Source: an uncultured Bacteroidales bacterium
GTDB lineage: Bacteria; Bacteroidota; Bacteroidia; Bacteroidales; UBA932
DNA: 9,510 nt
Reading direction: 5' to 3'
NCBI GenBank assembly: GCA_902488725.1
Contig: CABTXO010000040.1
Location: 1 to 9,510 of the forward strand
The position numbers were made by a program, and so were the translations under genes. Below are positions 7,077-9,510 of this stretch, piece by piece; the first letter of the stretch is position 1, and each line of letters starts with the position of its first letter. The notes beneath the pieces were generated by a model that did not search any database, had not been told where the DNA came from, and saw nothing but the letters and a program-made list of their open reading frames with translations.

Positions 7077-7134
7077 TACAAATGTAAGCAGCATTTTTGT
7101 AAATTGCAACACATTTGTGATATTTACAAATGTA
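7077..7134. repeat. Four operator-like TACA-N2-TGTA boxes
   Basis: Short dyads of the form TACA-NN-TGTA lie just upstream of the XRE gene. Box 1 is TACAAATGTA (7077-7086, part of the longer TTACA-AA-TGTAA). Box 2 is degenerate, CATTTTTGTA (7092-7101, right half intact). Box 3 is CACATTTGTG (7110-7119), a perfect dyad with C/G at the ends. Box 4 is TACAAATGTA (7125-7134), within a 12-nt direct repeat of box 1. The centres are 7081.5, 7096.5, 7114.5 and 7129.5, giving spacings of 15, 18 and 15 bp, symmetric about 7105.5. Such an array is what a small helix-turn-helix dimer binding its own promoter would use. Binding is inferred, not shown. Confidence 0.5.
7079..7110 (-). promoter_or_regulatory. 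Putative Bacteroidota promoter for the XRE gene
   Basis: Read on the minus strand, TACATTTG (7086-7079) fits the -7 consensus TAnnTTTG. A GTTG (7110-7107) sits 20 nt before it as a -33-like element, the same spacing as the two promoters near queA. The predicted leader to the ATG at 7061 is only about 10-15 nt. A second TACATTTG (7134-7127) is a possible alternative -7 box but has no matching -33. The -7 boxes coincide with the repeated operator-like boxes, which would suit autorepression. Confidence 0.42.
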
Positions 7135-7362
7135 TACAGTAGGTAGACAGGGGCTAACGTCGTTAGAATATTATTTCGATGATATTAGACATATATCTGA
7201 TTATATATTACTTAATATAAATATTAATCGGAAATATCGCAGGCATTGGTTGAATTCCGGCAAATCGCCGTAAAAAACATAATTTATAAGTTCCTATAAT
7301 TATTCGTTATCATCAGATTATAAGCATGTTATATTATAATAAATTAATAGATAATATTACCT

Positions 7363-7382
7363 TATTTCACTATTGTGAAATA
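7363..7382. repeat. Perfect 20-nt inverted repeat
   Basis: TATTTCAC (7363-7370), a TATT centre and GTGAAATA (7375-7382) are exact reverse complements. It has no T-run after it and lies about 140 nt before the queA promoter core, so it resembles an operator or cruciform more than a terminator. The binding partner is unknown. Confidence 0.5.
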
Positions 7383-7448
7383 CCGCTACATGTGTCACGT
7401 ATTTTACATATGAAAATAAATAATATACTTATGTGAACTATATCTACC

Positions 7449-7482
7449 GGGAACCGGGGATGGTCCCTGCCGTTACAGGGAC
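7449..7482 (+). repeat. Two overlapping, mutually exclusive hairpins
   Basis: Hairpin A pairs GGGAACC (7449-7455) with GGTCCC (7462-7467), with one bulged A. Hairpin B pairs GTCCCTG (7463-7469) with CAGGGAC (7476-7482) perfectly, with loop CCGTTA. They share 7463-7467, so only one can form at a time, as in an attenuator. No U-tract follows, and the assigned queA promoter lies downstream, so the queA message would not contain them unless an upstream start exists. Confidence 0.45.
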
Positions 7483-7497
7483 GCAGGTGCGGCGCGA

Positions 7498-7529
7498 TTT
7501 CAGTATTTCTCGCAGATTGCGTACCTTTG
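7498..7529 (+). promoter_or_regulatory. Bacteroidota-type promoter for queA
   Basis: TACCTTTG (7522-7529) is an exact -7 TAnnTTTG box. TTTC at 7498-7501 is a one-mismatch -33 element 20 nt upstream. Transcription would begin near 7535, leaving a leader of roughly 20 nt to the ATG at 7554. The box also supports that start over an in-frame ATG at 7527, which lies inside the promoter. Confidence 0.65.
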
Positions 7530-7553
7530 CGCGGATTTTCAAAACGCAGGACC

Positions 7554-8774
7554 ATGATTCCTCAGATACGGATCGATGACTATAATTATCCGCTCCCGGA
7601 CGAGCGGATCGCGAAATACCCGCTTCCCGAACGGGATGCGTCCAAATTGTTGATTTATCGGGACGGCAACGTGGACGCGCGGATATTCAGGGATCTGCCC
7701 GGCCTGCTGCCGGACGGCGCCCTCATGGTCTTCAATGACACGAAAGTCGTCCCGGCCCGTCTGCACTTCCAGCGGGAGACCGGCGCGAGCATCGAGATCT
7801 TCTGCCTGGAGCCGGTGGATCCGCCTGAATACAACACGGCTTTCGCGGCGACGCGGCAATGCCGCTGGAAATGCGTCATCGGCAATTCCAAGCGCTGGAA
7901 AGGCGATGTCCTGCATCTCTACAATCCGGATGCCGACACCGCCATCATGCGGATGGCCCTTGCCGCACGGCTCATCTCACGGGAGCGCGAGGCCGGCGTC
8001 GTGGAGTTCACCTGGCAGGACGGGAACCCCTTCTCCCGGGTGCTGGAACTGTGCGGGACCATCCCCATTCCCCCGTATCTCAACCGGGCCTCCGAAGCCA
8101 TCGACGCGGAACGCTACCAGACCCTCTATGCCAAAATCCGGGGCTCCGTTGCCGCTCCTACGGCCGGCCTGCATTTCACGGAGGCCGTTCTGGAGGCAAT
8201 CCGGGCGAAGGGGATCGACATGGAGAATGTCTGCCTGCATGTCGGTGCGGGCACCTTCCTGCCGGTCAAGCATGCGAACGTGGCTGAACATCCGATGCAC
8301 CGCGAGCCCTTCGTGGTGAGCCTGGACCTGTTGAAGCGGCTCCGGGATGCCGAAGGCAAGGTCGTCGCCGTGGGCACGACTTCGGTGCGCACCCTCGAGT
8401 CCCTCTACTATGCGGGCATTCATTGCCTGGAAAACGGGGCGCCGCATGACATTTCGCAATGGGAACCGTACGAGCGGGAATATTCCCCGAGCTGGAAGGA
8501 ATCCCTTGACGGCATCATCGCCTATCTGGAGCGGAACGGCCTGACGGAGCTGAAGTTGGGCACACGCATCATCATCGTGCCCGGCTTCCGCTTCCGTGCC
8601 GTCGATCTGATGGTCACGAATTTCCACCAGCCGGAAAGCACCCTCATCCTGCTGATCGCGGCCTTTGTGGCGGGGGACTGGCGGACCATCTACGACTATG
8701 CCCTGGCGCATGATTTCCGCTTCCTCAGCTACGGAGACAGCTCCCTTCTTTTCCGCCGGAATTTGGTGGAATAA
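7554..8774 (+). CDS. queA: QueA-like tRNA ribosyltransferase-isomerase, long form
   Basis: A 406-residue protein of the QueA family, which transfers and rearranges the ribose of S-adenosylmethionine onto 7-aminomethyl-7-deazaguanine in tRNA to make epoxyqueuosine, a late step of queuosine synthesis. Motifs: FNDTKVVPARL (60-70), GSVAAPTAGLHFTE (197-210), CLHVGAGTFLPV, GTTSVRTLES (274-283) and a strongly conserved end, MVTNFHQPEST (from 353) through GDWRTIYDYALAHDFRFLSYGDSSLLF. Usual QueA is about 340-360 residues; the excess lies mainly between residues 75 and 180 and around 285-320. I recall that many Bacteroidota carry a standard short QueA and a second, roughly 400-residue relative, and this one matches the long type, so its exact reaction may differ. 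The start at 7554 follows the promoter closely. No other queuosine gene is nearby. Confidence 0.9.
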   Translation: MIPQIRIDDYNYPLPDERIAKYPLPERDASKLLIYRDGNVDARIFRDLPGLLPDGALMVFNDTKVVPARLHFQRETGASIEIFCLEPVDPPEYNTAFAATRQCRWKCVIGNSKRWKGDVLHLYNPDADTAIMRMALAARLISREREAGVVEFTWQDGNPFSRVLELCGTIPIPPYLNRASEAIDAERYQTLYAKIRGSVAAPTAGLHFTEAVLEAIRAKGIDMENVCLHVGAGTFLPVKHANVAEHPMHREPFVVSLDLLKRLRDAEGKVVAVGTTSVRTLESLYYAGIHCLENGAPHDISQWEPYEREYSPSWKESLDGIIAYLERNGLTELKLGTRIIIVPGFRFRAVDLMVTNFHQPESTLILLIAAFVAGDWRTIYDYALAHDFRFLSYGDSSLLFRRNLVE

Positions 8775-8793
8775 GCAGATTTTTCTAGATTTG
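8762..8793 (+). promoter_or_regulatory. Bacteroidota promoter for the acyltransferase gene
   Basis: TTTG (8762-8765), a 20-nt spacer and TAGATTTG (8786-8793) match the Bacteroidota -33/-7 consensus exactly. The -33 element lies inside the last codons of queA, so the next gene has its own promoter although it follows by only 42 nt. The expected start near 8799 leaves a leader of about 18 nt to the ATG at 8817. Confidence 0.72.
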
Positions 8794-8816
8794 CATGTAC
8801 CTTATACCTGAGTTGT

Positions 8817-9510
8817 ATGTCTGAAAACACAACCGACTTCGGCAACATCAGCCCCTACACCGACGAAGAGGCCGTGGAAGCCCTGAACAAGGTGGCCAGT
8901 CATCCCGCCGTACTGGCGATTTCCGAATATCTCTTCCCGGCAGAGCCCGTGACGTTTCTGCGGGATGCGCTGAAAAGCGTGCACAGCATTGACGAGTATC
9001 AGCAGATGGTGATGAGCAGGGCGGTCGACTGGGTGATCAAGCACACGATCCACAATTTTTCCTACGACGGAATCAAGTACATCAAACAGCTGGGAGGCAA
9101 ATTCCTGGCGATGTCCAACCACCGCGACATCATTCTGGATCCCGCCATCACGCAGTATGTGCTGTTCAACAACGGCATCCCCATGACGGAGATCTGCGTG
9201 GGCGACAACCTCGTCAAGCAGAGCAAGACCGTGGAGTACCTGCTCCGCTCGAACCGGATGATCACGGTGATCCGCGGCATCTCCGCCCGTGAGTTGTATC
9301 TTTCTTCCCAGGTGCTGTCCCAGTACATCCGGACCACGATCACATCAGGCAAATCCTCCATCTGGCTCGCGCAGCGGCAGGGAAGGACCAAGGACGGCAT
9401 CGAAACGACCGAGCAGGGACTGGTCAAGATGCTGGACATGAGCGGGTCCCGGGGTTTCAAGGAAAAATTCGAGGAGCGCCGCATCGGCCCGCCCAGCATC
9501 GCCTGCGAAA
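8817..9510 (+). CDS. PlsC-type acyltransferase, 5' part (cut by window end)
   Basis: The first 231 residues of a gene that continues past the window. It resembles the 1-acylglycerol-3-phosphate acyltransferase / glycerol-3-phosphate acyltransferase superfamily, which loads fatty acyl chains onto lipid precursors at the inner membrane. An N-terminal helical region of about 90 residues precedes the acyltransferase fold. The active-site block is FLAMSNHRDIILD (H102, D104, D108), followed by EICVGDNLV (G129-D130-N131), VIRGISARE and SSIWLAQRQGRTKDG (180-194), which corresponds to the block usually holding EGTR in PlsC. I recall a Bacteroidota family of about 380 residues annotated as PlsC with the same SNHRD, GDNL and AQR(E/Q)GR(A/T)KDG blocks. 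The usual HX4D spacing is not met here: H102 to D108 is HX5D. The ATG at 8817 sits right behind a consensus promoter. The acyl substrate cannot be told from sequence. Confidence 0.82.
   Translation, partial: MSENTTDFGNISPYTDEEAVEALNKVASHPAVLAISEYLFPAEPVTFLRDALKSVHSIDEYQQMVMSRAVDWVIKHTIHNFSYDGIKYIKQLGGKFLAMSNHRDIILDPAITQYVLFNNGIPMTEICVGDNLVKQSKTVEYLLRSNRMITVIRGISARELYLSSQVLSQYIRTTITSGKSSIWLAQRQGRTKDGIETTEQGLVKMLDMSGSRGFKEKFEERRIGPPSIACE

Larger units (their letters stand above)
7140..7497. other. AT-rich intergenic region, no gene seen
   Basis: About 360 nt between the divergent XRE gene and queA. From 7140 to about 7445 the DNA is very AT-rich, in sharp contrast to the flanking genes; from 7446 to 7497 it turns GC-rich again. 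No open frame looks like a gene, no tRNA fold or T-loop is present, and no further TAnnTTTG box was found. It contains a perfect 20-nt dyad (7363-7382) and two overlapping hairpins (7449-7482), listed separately. It could be regulatory DNA, a site for a nucleoid protein, an unrecognised small RNA, or the remnant of an insertion; the sequence does not decide. Confidence 0.6.

Noticed and set aside
7062..7112. N-terminal extension of the XRE protein by 17 residues
   Set aside because: The extension would be read from the box array and candidate promoter; the start at 7061 matches the family's usual beginning.
7075..7134. Repeats considered as a CRISPR fragment
   Set aside because: The units are 10-12 nt dyads with 15-18 bp spacing, far too short for CRISPR repeats and spacers, and no cas gene is present; an operator array fits better.
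7204..7219. AT-only palindrome TATATTA-CT-TAATATA
   Set aside because: Such palindromes are expected by chance in DNA this AT-rich; not enough to call a site.
7258..7270. Small hairpin CGGC-AAATC-GCCG followed by an A-run
   Set aside because: Only four base pairs, and on the strand where a U-tract would be needed it lies on the wrong side, so it is not a terminator.
7446..7500. GC-rich block considered as a tRNA or other structured RNA gene
   Set aside because: No cloverleaf, T-loop consensus or CCA end on either strand; only the two competing hairpins can be supported.
7370..7555. Small minus-strand frame (61 codons) in the queA upstream region
   Set aside because: It starts inside the queA start codon, crosses the queA promoter, and changes composition midway; no promoter or family pattern supports it.
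7977..8711. Minus-strand frame (244 codons) opposite queA
   Set aside because: Shadow of the QueA coding frame with no support of its own.

Overview
The window looks like chromosomal DNA from a GC-rich member of the Bacteroidota, probably Bacteroidales. By eye the genes are roughly 60% GC. Three things point to this phylum: promoters of the Bacteroidota type (a -33 TTTG and a -7 TAnnTTTG box) before the last two genes, protein families typical of the phylum (a DUF2807 adhesin-like secreted protein, a long QueA-like protein, a small XRE regulator ending in a VFYDNGT motif, and an acyltransferase with an SNHRDIILD block), and mostly weak Shine-Dalgarno sequences. A GC-rich Rikenellaceae-like or Cryptobacteroides-like genome would fit, but the genus cannot be fixed from this stretch.

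Positions 1-4201 (+ strand) form one tight run: the 3' end of tatC, an ABC-F ATPase, a secreted DUF2807 protein and an M19 dipeptidase. The first two junctions are ATGA stop/start overlaps and the third has a 4-nt gap, so the run is very likely one translationally coupled transcript. A short AT-rich gap (4202-4279) separates it from a convergent minus-strand group.

The minus-strand group, read from 7061 down to 4280, is an XRE-type regulator, then pyrD (dihydroorotate dehydrogenase, class 2), then cinA. pyrD and cinA are again joined by an ATGA overlap. The regulator is separated from pyrD by 47 nt and may or may not be cotranscribed.

Positions 7062-7553 are the only large non-coding stretch. 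It is strikingly AT-rich from about 7140 to 7445. Next to the regulator it carries four TACA-N2-TGTA-like boxes spaced 15/18/15 bp, two of which also read as -7 promoter boxes on the minus strand. It also contains a perfect 20-nt dyad and a GC-rich pair of overlapping, mutually exclusive hairpins. A Bacteroidota promoter then precedes queA (7554-8774), and a perfect TTTG-N20-TAGATTTG promoter at the end of queA serves the last gene, a PlsC-type acyltransferase cut off by the window end.

Most genes are conserved housekeeping functions: protein export, ribosome-associated ATPase, peptide turnover, pyrimidine synthesis, pyridine-nucleotide salvage, tRNA modification and lipid synthesis. I found no convincing new multi-gene system. 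The best candidates for something undescribed are the symmetric box array at the XRE promoter and the structured elements in the AT-rich intergenic region.
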